The position numbers and the translations under genes were made by a program. This document shows, piece by piece, positions 44,965-54,352 of a stretch of DNA of 64,000 bases. The notes under the pieces were generated by a model, which saw only the letters and a list, made by a program, of their open reading frames with translations, had not been told where the DNA came from and did not search any database. The DNA comes from Lachnospiraceae bacterium (GTDB lineage Bacteria > Bacillota > Clostridia > Lachnospirales > Lachnospiraceae). The stretch is from positions 1-64,000 of the forward strand of contig SVFO01000021.1 of the NCBI GenBank assembly GCA_015056795.1, given 5' to 3'. The number at the start of each line of letters is the position of its first letter. Position 1 is the first letter of the stretch.

Positions 44965-46554
44965 ATGAAAAAATTATTAGATAAAAATAGAATCCCCATA
45001 TGCATAGCTTTATTGCAATGGATGATCACTATCATATTGCAAGTTGACAGGCTATTCTTTACCTATTCAGAGATCAACCATGTTCAAGTTTTGGTTAAGG
45101 CATCCTATTTGATTGCGCTTGTTTTGACATGGTGTTCTCTTTTTCACGTGGTACGGAAATGTAAGGAAGGTAACCAATGCTATAAAAGAGGCATTCTCTA
45201 TTTTGTCAGCTATTTTACCTTTACAATGGTGATTATGATCATTATTTGGCCAGGAACGTGGTTTTGGGATGATCTCATTACATTAATGGCAATCAGTTCC
45301 TATCAACTTGATGTCTGGCATCATGTGCTAACAGGGGCTTATCAGGCCGTTTTGCTGCAACTGCTTCCATTTCCGGCAGGTATGTTGATTATACAGAACT
45401 GTATCATTTCTGTTATTGTGTCTTATGTGATTGTGAAGCTGGAAGGACTTTTTCATCTGAGAAAGGATTATCATCCATTTATAATTTTGATCAAAATGCT
45501 TCCATTTATGCTTCCGCCCGTGCTTGCCTATCAATACTCTGGTTTTCGATTAGGCATTTATAGTTATGTTGAATTGTTGTTTTTGGTGGCACTCATTTCG
45601 ACGATAATCGAGAAAAGAAGATGGAACATAAAGCTTCTTCTGTTGATTTGTTTTTTGTGTGCAGTTACGGCGGCCTGGAGAACGGAATCTATTTTTTATG
45701 TTCCGATAACCTGTCTCGTCGTGGGATTGTTGCCTTCAAGCTTGATATCTAAACGGAAAAAGGCGTATTTTGCAATTTTGTCAATCAGCATTTTTTCAGC
45801 AATATTTCTTTGGCAAAAAGTAGAACTAAGGAATGATGATTATTTTATTATTTCCCTAGTAAATCCATGTACGGAATTGGTAAAGGCTTCTGATTTGAAG
45901 GAAGATCAGGAATTATTAGAAGAGATAGGAAAGATTGTAAATATTGAGGTGATTCATCAGAATCCACGTATGACTGGTGAAAAAATGTATTGGAATAGGG
46001 GGCTGGGGGTAAAGAATTATACCAAAGAAGAGTATCATGATTTCTTAAAGGCAATGATCATGCTTACGATGAGACATCCGCAGGTGTTTTGGGCAGATAG
46101 ATGGAACACATTCTTAAAAAGCATAGAGTTTTCAGAAATTACAAATACAAATCTGTATGATGCATATGATCATTTTTCTAAGAATGAGATGATGGAACAG
46201 GCAAAAGAAAAAAACTGGTTTGCTTTTTCTCCGTTCTTTTCGGATGCCAGGAGGACGCTTATTTATTTATGGCGAGGAAAAAACAAATCTGGAGTCATTA
46301 TGCCCCATTATATGAGGCTAGTTTGGAATGCCGTGATCCCCATGCTTTTACTGATTTATGCATGGCTTAAGCTTCTACAAAAGAAAAAATATTTACTTTC
46401 AATGCTCTTGGGAGCGTTTCTCATTAAGATCCCCATTATTTTTTTGATGGAGCCAGAAGGTTATTTATTATATTTTCTTTCGTTTTATTTAATTGGTTAT
46501 GTATATGGATGTTTCAAATTTGCTTGCATTATGAACAAGTTTGTAGTTAAATAG
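44965..46554 (+). CDS. Multi-pass membrane protein, GT-C-like
   Basis: A 529-residue integral membrane protein with about ten helices and a soluble segment near 295-400. The loop IIWPGTWFWDDLITLMAISS (about 92-111) places an acidic pair just after a helix as GT-C glycosyltransferases do. No specific family is certain; DUF6020-type proteins look similar. ATG 44965 lies nine bases after GGAA; ATG 44956 is an alternative three codons earlier. It ends the polysaccharide run. Confidence 0.6.
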   Translation: MKKLLDKNRIPICIALLQWMITIILQVDRLFFTYSEINHVQVLVKASYLIALVLTWCSLFHVVRKCKEGNQCYKRGILYFVSYFTFTMVIMIIIWPGTWFWDDLITLMAISSYQLDVWHHVLTGAYQAVLLQLLPFPAGMLIIQNCIISVIVSYVIVKLEGLFHLRKDYHPFIILIKMLPFMLPPVLAYQYSGFRLGIYSYVELLFLVALISTIIEKRRWNIKLLLLICFLCAVTAAWRTESIFYVPITCLVVGLLPSSLISKRKKAYFAILSISIFSAIFLWQKVELRNDDYFIISLVNPCTELVKASDLKEDQELLEEIGKIVNIEVIHQNPRMTGEKMYWNRGLGVKNYTKEEYHDFLKAMIMLTMRHPQVFWADRWNTFLKSIEFSEITNTNLYDAYDHFSKNEMMEQAKEKNWFAFSPFFSDARRTLIYLWRGKNKSGVIMPHYMRLVWNAVIPMLLLIYAWLKLLQKKKYLLSMLLGAFLIKIPIIFLMEPEGYLLYFLSFYLIGYVYGCFKFACIMNKFVVK

Positions 46555-46590
46555 TAATGATTATAAAGTCATTTTGAAAGGAACACTCAC

Positions 46591-46863
46591 ATGAAAAAGA
46601 CAATTATTACTGTAGTTGGAAAGGATACCGTAGGTATCATTGCAAAGGTTTGCACCTATCTCGCAGAAAATGGAATTAATATTCAGGACATTTCCCAGAC
46701 GATCGTGCAGGATTATTTCACGATGATGATGATCGTAGACATGAACGGCTGCGTAAAGAGCTTTGGCGACGTTGCTGATGAGCTTGAAGAGCTTGGAAAG
46801 GGCATGGGCCTTGTGATCAAGTGCCAGAAGGAAGAGATATTTGATCAGATGCATAGGATTTGA
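46591..46863 (+). CDS. ACT-domain protein (UPF0237)
   Basis: A 90-residue single ACT domain: TIITVVGKDTVGIIAKVCTYLAENGINIQDISQ is the classic ligand-binding half. Small proteins of this type sit beside UPF0210/PFL-family genes in many Firmicutes, as here, and probably sense an amino acid or related ligand for that partner. AAAGGAAC precedes the ATG. The pair is separated by a two-hairpin repeat. Confidence 0.92.
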   Translation: MKKTIITVVGKDTVGIIAKVCTYLAENGINIQDISQTIVQDYFTMMMIVDMNGCVKSFGDVADELEELGKGMGLVIKCQKEEIFDQMHRI

Positions 46864-46917
46864 ACACCTCATCCGCCTGCTTCGCAGGCACCTTCCCCTT
46901 AAGGGGAAGGCTTTAAA
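46864..46917 (+). repeat. Two-hairpin intergenic repeat, copy 8
   Basis: CACCTCATCC, hairpin 1 (GCCTGC-TTC-GCAGGC), hairpin 2 (CCTTCCCC-TTAA-GGGGAAGG), CTTTAAAGG. It begins within 5 bases of the ACT gene stop and separates it from the PFL-family gene. Confidence 0.85.
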
Positions 46918-46958
46918 GGCTGGGAAGGCCTGATAACAGGAAGGGAAATAGATAGAAC

Positions 46959-48323
46959 ATGATTAACATTTATGAGGTCGTTGAGACCAATAACATGATT
47001 GAGAAGGAAAATCTCGACGTGCGTACGATTACGCTCGGGATTTCTCTGTTGGATTGTATTGACAGTGATTTGAAGAGACTGAATGAAAAGATTTATCAGA
47101 AGATTTATGATGCTGCAAAGGATCTGGTAAAGACGGGTGAGGAGATTTCCAAGGAATTTGGAATTCCGATCGTAAATAAGCGTATTTCCGTGACCCCGAT
47201 CGCATTGATTGGCGGTGCGGCTTGTAAGACCATTCATGATTTCGCTGGTATCGCACAGACCTTGGACAAGGTGGCCAAGGAGGTTGGCGTTAACTTTATT
47301 GGTGGATATTCCGCCCTTGTTAGCAAGGGCATGACAGCAGCCGATGAGCTGTTGATCCGTTCGATTCCACTTGCCCTTTCCACGACGGAGCGTGTTTGTA
47401 GCTCCGTAAACCTTGGCAGCACGCGTACGGGTATCAACATGGACGCAGTAAAGCTGATGGGTGAGATGGTCAAGGAGACGGCTGAGTTTACGAAGGAGCA
47501 GGATTCCCTTGGCTGTGCAAAGCTGGTAGTATTCTGTAACGCGCCTGACGACAACCCGTTTATGGCGGGCGCTTTCCATGGCGTGACAGAGGCTGACAAG
47601 ATCATTAATGTCGGTGTCAGTGGACCTGGCGTAGTAAAGACGGCCCTCGAAAAGGTTCGCGGAGAGAATTTTGAGGTGCTTTGCGAGACGATTAAGAAGA
47701 CGGCGTTCAAGGTGACGCGCGTAGGTCAGCTGGTGGCACAGGAGGCATCTAAGATGCTTGGCGTTCCCTTCGGTATTGTTGATTTGTCCTTGGCACCGAC
47801 CCCTGCGGTTGGTGACAGCGTTGCGGACATTCTCTGTGAGATCGGTCTGGAATATGCCGGAGCACCTGGCACGACGGCGGCTCTTGCCCTGTTGAATGAT
47901 CAGGTGAAAAAGGGTGGCGTTATGGCATCCTCTTATGTTGGTGGCCTAAGCGGTGCATTTATTCCTGTCAGTGAGGATCAGGGTATGATCGATGCCGTGA
48001 CGGCAGGTGCATTGTCGCTGGAAAAGCTTGAGGCGATGACCTGTGTTTGCTCCGTAGGACTTGACATGATTGCCATTCCAGGGGATACGAAGGCAACGAC
48101 GATCTCTGGTATTATTGCGGACGAGATGGCAATTGGCATGGTAAACCAAAAGACAACGGCTGTCCGCATCATTCCCGTGATCGGAAAGGGAGTGGGCGAG
48201 CAGGTAGAGTTCGGCGGCCTTCTTGGTTATGCACCGATTATGCCAGTCAACCAGTTCTCCTGCGATGCGTTTGTCAATCGCGGCGGAAGAATTCCTGCTC
48301 CAATTCATAGCTTTAAGAATTAA
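46959..48323 (+). CDS. PFL-family protein (UPF0210/DUF711)
   Basis: A 454-residue protein of the family structurally related to pyruvate formate-lyase. The pattern [19 protein letters not shown] at about 20-38 and [11 protein letters not shown] near 366 are typical. The reaction is not known. Length is standard. It follows the ACT-domain gene, its constant neighbour, which supports a regulated two-component unit. GGAAGGGAAA lies before the ATG. Confidence 0.92.
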   Translation: MINIYEVVETNNMIEKENLDVRTITLGISLLDCIDSDLKRLNEKIYQKIYDAAKDLVKTGEEISKEFGIPIVNKRISVTPIALIGGAACKTIHDFAGIAQTLDKVAKEVGVNFIGGYSALVSKGMTAADELLIRSIPLALSTTERVCSSVNLGSTRTGINMDAVKLMGEMVKETAEFTKEQDSLGCAKLVVFCNAPDDNPFMAGAFHGVTEADKIINVGVSGPGVVKTALEKVRGENFEVLCETIKKTAFKVTRVGQLVAQEASKMLGVPFGIVDLSLAPTPAVGDSVADILCEIGLEYAGAPGTTAALALLNDQVKKGGVMASSYVGGLSGAFIPVSEDQGMIDAVTAGALSLEKLEAMTCVCSVGLDMIAIPGDTKATTISGIIADEMAIGMVNQKTTAVRIIPVIGKGVGEQVEFGGLLGYAPIMPVNQFSCDAFVNRGGRIPAPIHSFKN

Positions 48324-48347
48324 TACGTTTTATCATAGGGGGATAAC

Positions 48348-49088
48348 ATGAGAAAGATTCATCTGGTCATGCCGATGGGCGGCGGCGGAACAAGGTTTGG
48401 AAATAAAGGATTTCAGGTACCGAAGCCGCTAATCGAATTACAGGGAAAGCCATTTTTCTATTGGGCAACGCAGTCAATCGCAAAATTCGTAGAAATAGAG
48501 GATTTGACGTTTGTTGTGTTGGCTGAGCATATAGAGCGCTTTGCCATTGACAAGAAGATTCTATCTTTTTATCCCAATGCAAAGATTCAAGTGATTCCAG
48601 AGGTGCTTCCAGGGGCAGTACTAACCTGTAGGGCAGGGCTGGAAGGAATCGATGACGATTTACCCATTTTGTTTAATGACTGTGATCATGCCTTTCTTTC
48701 TCCAGAGTTTTATGATTTCTGCAAGAAGGCTGAGTTTGACGGAGTTGACGGAGCCTTGCTGACATTCCACTCGGACAGCCCGAACTTCAGCTATGTCAAA
48801 TTTGATGAGAATGGGAAGGTTACGGGGACGATTGAAAAGGTCGTTGTCAGCAATGAGGCAATCTGTGGTGCCTATTATGTTAGAAATAAGCAGGTGTTTC
48901 ACGCTGCCGTTGATGCTTACCTTAAAACCTGCGCATATAAGGAATTTTTTGTGAGTGGAATTTATAATGAGATGGTGAAGCAAGGGGGAACAATCAAGAC
49001 CTTTGGCATTTCCGAGCATATTTCCTTTGGTACGCCTGAAGAGTATGATTCCGCATTAATGGATAAAAGGTTGGAGATGCTAATCTAA
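48348..49088 (+). CDS. Sugar-phosphate-type nucleotidyltransferase
   Basis: A 246-residue NTP transferase. The N-terminal VMPMGGGGTRFGNKGFQVPK holds the nucleotide-binding glycine loop, Arg and the substrate Lys. Asp residues in LFNDCDHAF are the metal ligands. It would join a phosphorylated small molecule to a nucleotide. Together with the kinase domain and phosphatase encoded next, it suggests a pathway making an activated head group or sugar. GGGGG precedes the ATG. Stop and next start overlap (TAATG). Confidence 0.85.
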   Translation: MRKIHLVMPMGGGGTRFGNKGFQVPKPLIELQGKPFFYWATQSIAKFVEIEDLTFVVLAEHIERFAIDKKILSFYPNAKIQVIPEVLPGAVLTCRAGLEGIDDDLPILFNDCDHAFLSPEFYDFCKKAEFDGVDGALLTFHSDSPNFSYVKFDENGKVTGTIEKVVVSNEAICGAYYVRNKQVFHAAVDAYLKTCAYKEFFVSGIYNEMVKQGGTIKTFGISEHISFGTPEEYDSALMDKRLEMLI

Positions 49089-51028
49089 TGTCGATTTTAT
49101 TCTTGGCAGGCGCGGTGATTCTGATTTGCATAGCGCATTTGATCCGTGTCCTAAGGTGGGAGCTTTTTATTGACATATATGAGAGACCTGACAGACCAAG
49201 GCTGATCCGTGGACTTTCCATCGGATACCTTCTGAACTATGTCGTGCCCTTTAAGCTTGGCGATGCCTGCAGGGCATGGTATTCAGGAAGAAGGATGAAG
49301 AATGGCGTATCCTTGGGTTTATCCACGGTGATCGTTGACAGATATCTTGACGTTGTTTGCGTTGGACTTGTTTTTGCAGTTCTCGGGGTTACGGATGGCC
49401 GCGCGGCACTTTGGAAGAAAACGGCCTTCTTTTATTTGGCAATTGCAGCGTTGGCACTGGTTTTGCTTTTTGCCATCTATCTTTTCAAGAGCTTTGTCAA
49501 AAGAGTTATTAAAGCGATTGCAGGCATTTTTAATGAGAAAATAGAGGCGGTCCTTCTGCAATTCGCATGGGCACTAACTTGGAATTTCAAGGATATTTTT
49601 CAAAAAATCAGTAAGCTAAAGCTCATTGGTAGTACACTTCTCATGTGGCTTGGTTATTTGGCCTCTTATTCCTTATTTGCCGCCTTCTTAAGCTCCTATG
49701 GCTCGGAGGTTACCTGGAAGGATATTTTTATCCTGCTGTTCACGCAGAATGGCATTAAAGAGAGTACGGGTATGATTACGTTCTTTTCGGATGGCGTATT
49801 TTCCGCGAATTCTCTTTACATGGTTTGCTATTTGTTGCTGCCGTTGGTTTTGTTATTACTTTTGTCCTTTTTGGTCAAGAAGCGTGCAGCAGAGCAGGTG
49901 GAGGAAGAGGAATATCTGAACTTGCTTCCGCACCTGGATCCCAAGGAACGGCTTCGTTTCTTGGAGGTTTATTTCTCGGACTCCAATCGGGATTACATTG
50001 CAAATTATTTAAAAATCAATCAGAATATTTCGATCATCCGTGATTATTCTTCTGGATCGAATGCGACGACCATGCTTTGTATGGATGGGACAAATACCTT
50101 TTTCCGCAAATATGCGTTTGGAGAGGATGGCGAAAAGCTGAATGAGCAGATTCAGTGGATCGAAGAGAACAGGGAAAAGCTGGCGCTTCCGAATATTCTC
50201 AGGAAGGAAAAGACGGAGCAGTATTGTTACTATGACATGCCCTATGTCAGCAACGCCGTAGGTCTTTTTGAGTATGCACATTCCATGCCCGTAGAAAAGT
50301 CTTGGAAGATGATTCAAAATGTTTTGGAGGCATTGGAAGGCTCGATTTATCAGATGAATCAGCGACCTGCTGACGAGCAGACGATCCGCAAGTATGTAAG
50401 GTCGAAGGTCGTAAAGAATTTGGATAAGATTACGAATGCGAAGCGTCTTAAGGGCTTACAGCAATATGATCAGTTGATCATCAATGGCGTGGCTTATCGC
50501 AATCTAAAGTATTATGAAAAGTATTTGACGGAAGAGTTTTTGGTCAAGGTATTTCGTCAGGATTCATACGCAGTCATTCATGGGGACCTCACCATAGAAA
50601 ACATTATTTGTACCCGTGATGAGCTGGGGCAGGATGATTTTTATGTCATTGACCCGAATACGGGTAACGTTCATAATTCTCCGAACCTGGATTATGCAAA
50701 GCTTTTGCAGTCCATTCACGGTGGCTATGAGTTCTTGATGACGACAAAGGAAGTAAAGGTTAGTGATAATCACATTGACTTCCTGTTTACAAGGTCGTCC
50801 GCTTATCTTGAGCTTCATGAGCGCCTGAGGGAGTATTTCCTCACGAGATTTGGCGAGGAGAGAACCAGAAGCATTTATTTCCACGAGATGATTCATTGGC
50901 TTAGACTGATGCCCTATAAAATTGAGAAGGATGGAAAGCGGGCACTTTTGTTTTATGCGGGCATGCTGATGGTGATGCACGACGTCTGCGAAAGATATGC
51001 AGGGCATGATGGAAAGGGCAAGAGGTAG
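49088..51028 (+). CDS. Fusion of flippase-like membrane domain and APH/choline-kinase-like kinase
   Basis: A 646-residue protein. Residues about 1-270 have some seven membrane helices in the LPG-synthase-TM/UPF0104 pattern (LIRGLSIGYLLNYVVPFKLG). Residues about 300-640 are a kinase of the aminoglycoside/choline phosphotransferase fold: catalytic HGDLTIENI (about 498-506) and the metal-binding DPNTGN (about 524). I know of the two parts separately; a single chain is unusual. It could phosphorylate a small molecule at the membrane or on a lipid carrier. Translation is coupled to the previous gene. Confidence 0.78.
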   Translation: MSILFLAGAVILICIAHLIRVLRWELFIDIYERPDRPRLIRGLSIGYLLNYVVPFKLGDACRAWYSGRRMKNGVSLGLSTVIVDRYLDVVCVGLVFAVLGVTDGRAALWKKTAFFYLAIAALALVLLFAIYLFKSFVKRVIKAIAGIFNEKIEAVLLQFAWALTWNFKDIFQKISKLKLIGSTLLMWLGYLASYSLFAAFLSSYGSEVTWKDIFILLFTQNGIKESTGMITFFSDGVFSANSLYMVCYLLLPLVLLLLLSFLVKKRAAEQVEEEEYLNLLPHLDPKERLRFLEVYFSDSNRDYIANYLKINQNISIIRDYSSGSNATTMLCMDGTNTFFRKYAFGEDGEKLNEQIQWIEENREKLALPNILRKEKTEQYCYYDMPYVSNAVGLFEYAHSMPVEKSWKMIQNVLEALEGSIYQMNQRPADEQTIRKYVRSKVVKNLDKITNAKRLKGLQQYDQLIINGVAYRNLKYYEKYLTEEFLVKVFRQDSYAVIHGDLTIENIICTRDELGQDDFYVIDPNTGNVHNSPNLDYAKLLQSIHGGYEFLMTTKEVKVSDNHIDFLFTRSSAYLELHERLREYFLTRFGEERTRSIYFHEMIHWLRLMPYKIEKDGKRALLFYAGMLMVMHDVCERYAGHDGKGKR

Positions 51029-51031
51029 AAG

Positions 51032-51589
51032 ATGGGGAAAGAATACTTGGCCTTGTTTGACTTAGATGGGACGCTGTTTGACACAAACGATGTGAATTTC
51101 TGTGCTTACAGGGATGCACTTTTGCGTCACGGCGTTACTTTGGATCGGGAGTTTTTTGTCAAGGAATGCAATGGCAGGCATTATACGGAATTCCTTCCAA
51201 AGCTTCTTCAAGATCAGGCCGTCATTGAGGCGGTGCATCAAGAAAAAAAGACAGATTATGTCAATAATCTTGATAAGGCAAAATGTAACCTACATTTGTT
51301 CAATATGATTCAGCTGATGAAGGACCGCTATCATCTCGCCGTGGTTACGACGGCATCCAGAAAGAATTGCATGGATATCCTGCGATTTTTTGGATATGAA
51401 GACCTGTTTGAATTTATGGTAACCCAGGAGGATATTACGAAGGTGAAGCCGGATCCTGAAGGGTTTTTGATTGCGATGAAGCATTTTGACATCGGTGCCG
51501 AGAGGACGGTTATTTTTGAGGATTCTGAGGTGGGTGCCATGGCTGCCAGGGCAACGGGAGCCACCGTGTTCCTTGTCGATCAAATGTAA
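51032..51589 (+). CDS. HAD-superfamily phosphatase
   Basis: A 185-residue HAD hydrolase, PGMB/Gph-like. Motif I FDLDGTLFDTN (about 9-19), motif II VVTTAS, motif III Lys in VKPDPEGF, motif IV FEDSEVGAMAA. It removes a phosphate from a small substrate. The cap is helical (C1). It starts 4 bases after the fusion gene and may dephosphorylate an intermediate made by the kinase and nucleotidyltransferase. Confidence 0.88.
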   Translation: MGKEYLALFDLDGTLFDTNDVNFCAYRDALLRHGVTLDREFFVKECNGRHYTEFLPKLLQDQAVIEAVHQEKKTDYVNNLDKAKCNLHLFNMIQLMKDRYHLAVVTTASRKNCMDILRFFGYEDLFEFMVTQEDITKVKPDPEGFLIAMKHFDIGAERTVIFEDSEVGAMAARATGATVFLVDQM

Positions 51590-51628
51590 AGCAACGACAC
51601 AGTAAGGTGATTGGATAAAGGAGGCCAT

Positions 51629-52426
51629 ATGGATAAGATCTTAGTTTTTATTCCCATGTATAATTGCGAGAAGCAGATTGTTCGCGTGCTTGGGCAGTTT
51701 CAAGGAGAGATTTGCTCTTATGTCAGTGAGGTCATCGTCATTAATAATCGCAGCACGGATCAAGGGGAAGCGGCCGTACAGACTTATTTGACGGAGCATC
51801 CGCTGCCAATGCCCGTAAAGCTTCTTCGGAATGACGAGAATTATGGTCTTGGCGGATCTCACAAGGTTGCCTTTCAGTATGCCGTAGCAAATGGGTTCGA
51901 TTATTTGATTGTATTACACGGGGATGATCAGGGCGACATTGCAAATATTTTGCCTTATTTGAAAAAGGGAACCTACAGGAAGTATGACTGCTTCCTTGGC
52001 GGAAGGTTTATGAGAGGCTCCAAGCTAGAGGGGTATTCTAAGTTCCGTACCTTCGGCAATTTTGTGTATGACATCCTGTTTTCCATCGGCTGCTGGGATA
52101 AGATCTATGATTTGGGCGCTGGACTCAACATGTATAAGGTTAGCATCTTTGAGAAGCCGTTCTATGAAAAATATACGGACAACCTGATGTTTAACTGTTG
52201 CATGCTGTTTGGCTCCGTGTATTATGGCCATAAAATGCGGTTTTTCCCGATCACTTGGCGTGAGGATGACCAGGTTTCCAATGTTAAGATGATGAGTCAG
52301 GCAACTAAGACATTAAAGCTTTTAGCTGATTTTGTGTTTGACCGCAAGGGCTTTGTAGAGGCGGAGCATCGCGACAAAATCGTGGACGCGTACACGGCTG
52401 AAGTGATCTGGGAGACGGAAGCATGA
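51629..52426 (+). CDS. Family 2 glycosyltransferase
   Basis: A 265-residue GT-A glycosyltransferase of the polyprenyl-phosphate type: VFIPMYNCEKQIVRVL start, VINNRSTDQG, and the metal-binding LHGDDQGDI (about 99). It lacks C-terminal membrane helices, so it should work with the GtrA protein encoded next. AAAGGAGG is ideally spaced before ATG 51629. It overlaps the next gene by 4 bases (ATGA). Confidence 0.87.
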   Translation: MDKILVFIPMYNCEKQIVRVLGQFQGEICSYVSEVIVINNRSTDQGEAAVQTYLTEHPLPMPVKLLRNDENYGLGGSHKVAFQYAVANGFDYLIVLHGDDQGDIANILPYLKKGTYRKYDCFLGGRFMRGSKLEGYSKFRTFGNFVYDILFSIGCWDKIYDLGAGLNMYKVSIFEKPFYEKYTDNLMFNCCMLFGSVYYGHKMRFFPITWREDDQVSNVKMMSQATKTLKLLADFVFDRKGFVEAEHRDKIVDAYTAEVIWETEA

Positions 52427-52836
52427 AGAAGCTTTTTCTGCAGGCGGTAAAATTCATAGGCTTAAGCGGCATCGGCTGGATCTTGGATTTTACGACCTAT
52501 ACGATTTTGGGATTTTTCTCAAAAAATGTTACGCTAAACAACTTTATCAGCTCCTGGGTGGGTGTGACCTTTGTCTTTATTTTCGCAACAAGAAAGGTAT
52601 TTCAAAACAACAGTAAAATACCGCTGAAAATGAAATACCTGATCTATCTTGCCTATCAATGCTTATTGATTTATTTGATATCAAAGCTCTTGGGCTACGT
52701 GAATGCATGGATCGTGGACAATATTACCTGGGAACTTGCCATCAGGTTTGCCCCTACGATATCCAAGATTTTTGTAACCCCGATTACGATGCTTTTAAAT
52801 TTCATTGTGATGAAAACCATCATCGAAAAGATTTAA
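52423..52836 (+). CDS. GtrA-family membrane protein
   Basis: A 137-residue protein with four membrane helices and the GtrA pattern FIGLSGIGWILDFTTYTILG at the start and a late FNFIVMKTII-type end (LLNFIVMKT). GtrA proteins are thought to flip or present polyprenyl-linked sugars made by a partner GT2. Its start is coupled to the GT2 gene. Its last 17 bases overlap the end of tmcAL on the other strand. Confidence 0.87.
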   Translation: MKKLFLQAVKFIGLSGIGWILDFTTYTILGFFSKNVTLNNFISSWVGVTFVFIFATRKVFQNNSKIPLKMKYLIYLAYQCLLIYLISKLLGYVNAWIVDNITWELAIRFAPTISKIFVTPITMLLNFIVMKTIIEKI

Positions 52837-54073
52837 TCACCAGCGGGATCTGTCTTTCATCGCGTAGTGCTCGACCAGTCTTTCTCGCGGCGACACTTTC
52901 GAAGATTTGGCCGCGGCGCAGATCCTTACATAATAGTTCATAGGCATGAGGCGAGAGCTGATTTTTAGCTTCCGCTAATTTTGTAATTACGGGAATTTCG
53001 CTCTTATTCTGCAGCTCCGTCATAAGAGGCGCAGCTTCCTTTCTAAATCCAAGAACCCTTGCGTAGGGAACCTTTCCGTCATTTCCGAAGGCCTGCAAAT
53101 CCTCCTTCGTATAATCCAAAAGAATATGTAAAAGGCATCTGCTGATGCGAGTGTAGGTCATGTTTTTGCTCTTTAGCTGATTACAGAAGGCTGCATAATC
53201 CTGATAGGAATTGAGCTGATTCCCAATGCGATCTGCCAATTCATCATTGACGTCAACAAATCTGTCGTATCCCCGATCACGAGTCATTAACAGCTGGTAG
53301 AGAAGCATTTCGGAAAAGTCGTTTAAGGTGATGGGCGGCGTTTCAGCAAGGCTTTGCTTTAAGGTCTGATGTGCAGCTTCAGGGATTTGACCACGCAGGG
53401 AATCAATAACCGTAGCCTCATCGGAGGAGAGCAGCGCTTCACGAATGGCCTTTGCGGAAACATAGGTCGAGCTGAGCATGCGGTCATGATAACCTGAGCC
53501 CGCCCTGGGAATGGTCAACGGTTTCATGGAACTGTCAAGCTTTAATATGGCCTTGATATACTCAATGCCGAGAATGTTATTGGGAAATCCCAGGACATTT
53601 TCGTGCATGGCAAGTGCTGGCGCATAGTCCGTGATTGCGCGGTTGCGCGCGGACGGATAGGAGTGGCCGGCAGCTAGACCGCTTTTCAGGTTTTTGGAAT
53701 AGCCCTCGGGCTCCTCCAACAGAATTTCTGCAAAGGAACGAAGCACTTCCGTATTTCCGCACTCGCTTCCGAAGCATAGATGATCGACAACGCCGAGCTG
53801 ATCCAATATGGAAACGGCACCTGTCGCAAAGTATTCCGCACTTGCAGCCGTATGGGAGATGGGAAGCTCGATGACGAGATCTGCACCGCTTTCCAATGCC
53901 ATTTTTGCGCGAACAAATTTATCCAACAGGGCAGGCTCGCCGCGCTGGGTAAAGTTGCTTCCGAGGACAACGATGGAATAGTCGGCACCAGTTATTTTGC
54001 GACATTGATCTAAGTGATGCTGATGGCCATTGTGAAATGGATTGTATTCGGCGATAATTCCATTGACAATCAT
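52820..54073 (-). CDS. tmcAL: tRNA(Met) cytidine acetate ligase TmcAL
   Basis: A 417-residue enzyme (formerly YlbM) that uses acetate and ATP to make N4-acetylcytidine at the wobble base of elongator tRNA-Met. The nucleotidyltransferase motif NGIIAEYNPFHNGHQHHL holds His14 and His17; STYVSAKAIREAL (about 200) is the later ISTxxxR-like motif. Length is normal. AAGGAGG precedes ATG 54073, so the open frame up to 54148 is not used. It is the only minus-strand gene in the window and ends inside the end of gtrA. Acetate use fits with pta-ackA beside it, though that may be chance. Confidence 0.92.
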   Translation of the reverse strand: MIVNGIIAEYNPFHNGHQHHLDQCRKITGADYSIVVLGSNFTQRGEPALLDKFVRAKMALESGADLVIELPISHTAASAEYFATGAVSILDQLGVVDHLCFGSECGNTEVLRSFAEILLEEPEGYSKNLKSGLAAGHSYPSARNRAITDYAPALAMHENVLGFPNNILGIEYIKAILKLDSSMKPLTIPRAGSGYHDRMLSSTYVSAKAIREALLSSDEATVIDSLRGQIPEAAHQTLKQSLAETPPITLNDFSEMLLYQLLMTRDRGYDRFVDVNDELADRIGNQLNSYQDYAAFCNQLKSKNMTYTRISRCLLHILLDYTKEDLQAFGNDGKVPYARVLGFRKEAAPLMTELQNKSEIPVITKLAEAKNQLSPHAYELLCKDLRRGQIFESVAARKTGRALRDERQIPLVIKSFR

Positions 54074-54221
54074 GGCAACCTCCTTTTGGCTTTTTGCGCG
54101 AAACCAAGGATGAATAAAAGAATACACGGTTAACGAAATAACGATCAATTTTTAACGACGACTATGTGAAAAAAATAACGGCACGTTCAGAAAAAGGTAC
54201 AAGAAAACGGCCTGTTTTGGC

Positions 54222-54250
54222 TTGTTTTGCGTGCTTATTTTTAGTATAAT
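54222..54250 (+). promoter_or_regulatory. Promoter for pta
   Basis: TTGTTT (54222-54227), a 17-base spacer and a perfect TATAAT (54245-54250). The ~100-base leader carries a small hairpin TATCGC-GAA-GCGATA near 54321-54335. Confidence 0.7.
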
Positions 54251-54352
54251 ATAAATTAGTATTTTTGTAAAACGATTATTCAAAATAATAAAAAAACCAA
54301 TATCGCGGAGCGTTAAAATATCGCGAAGCGATAAATTTAGAAAGGAGAAATT

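Noticed and set aside
53635-54013. Plus-strand open frames inside tmcAL
   Set aside because: They overlap a well-supported minus-strand gene and show no domain pattern or ribosome binding site.
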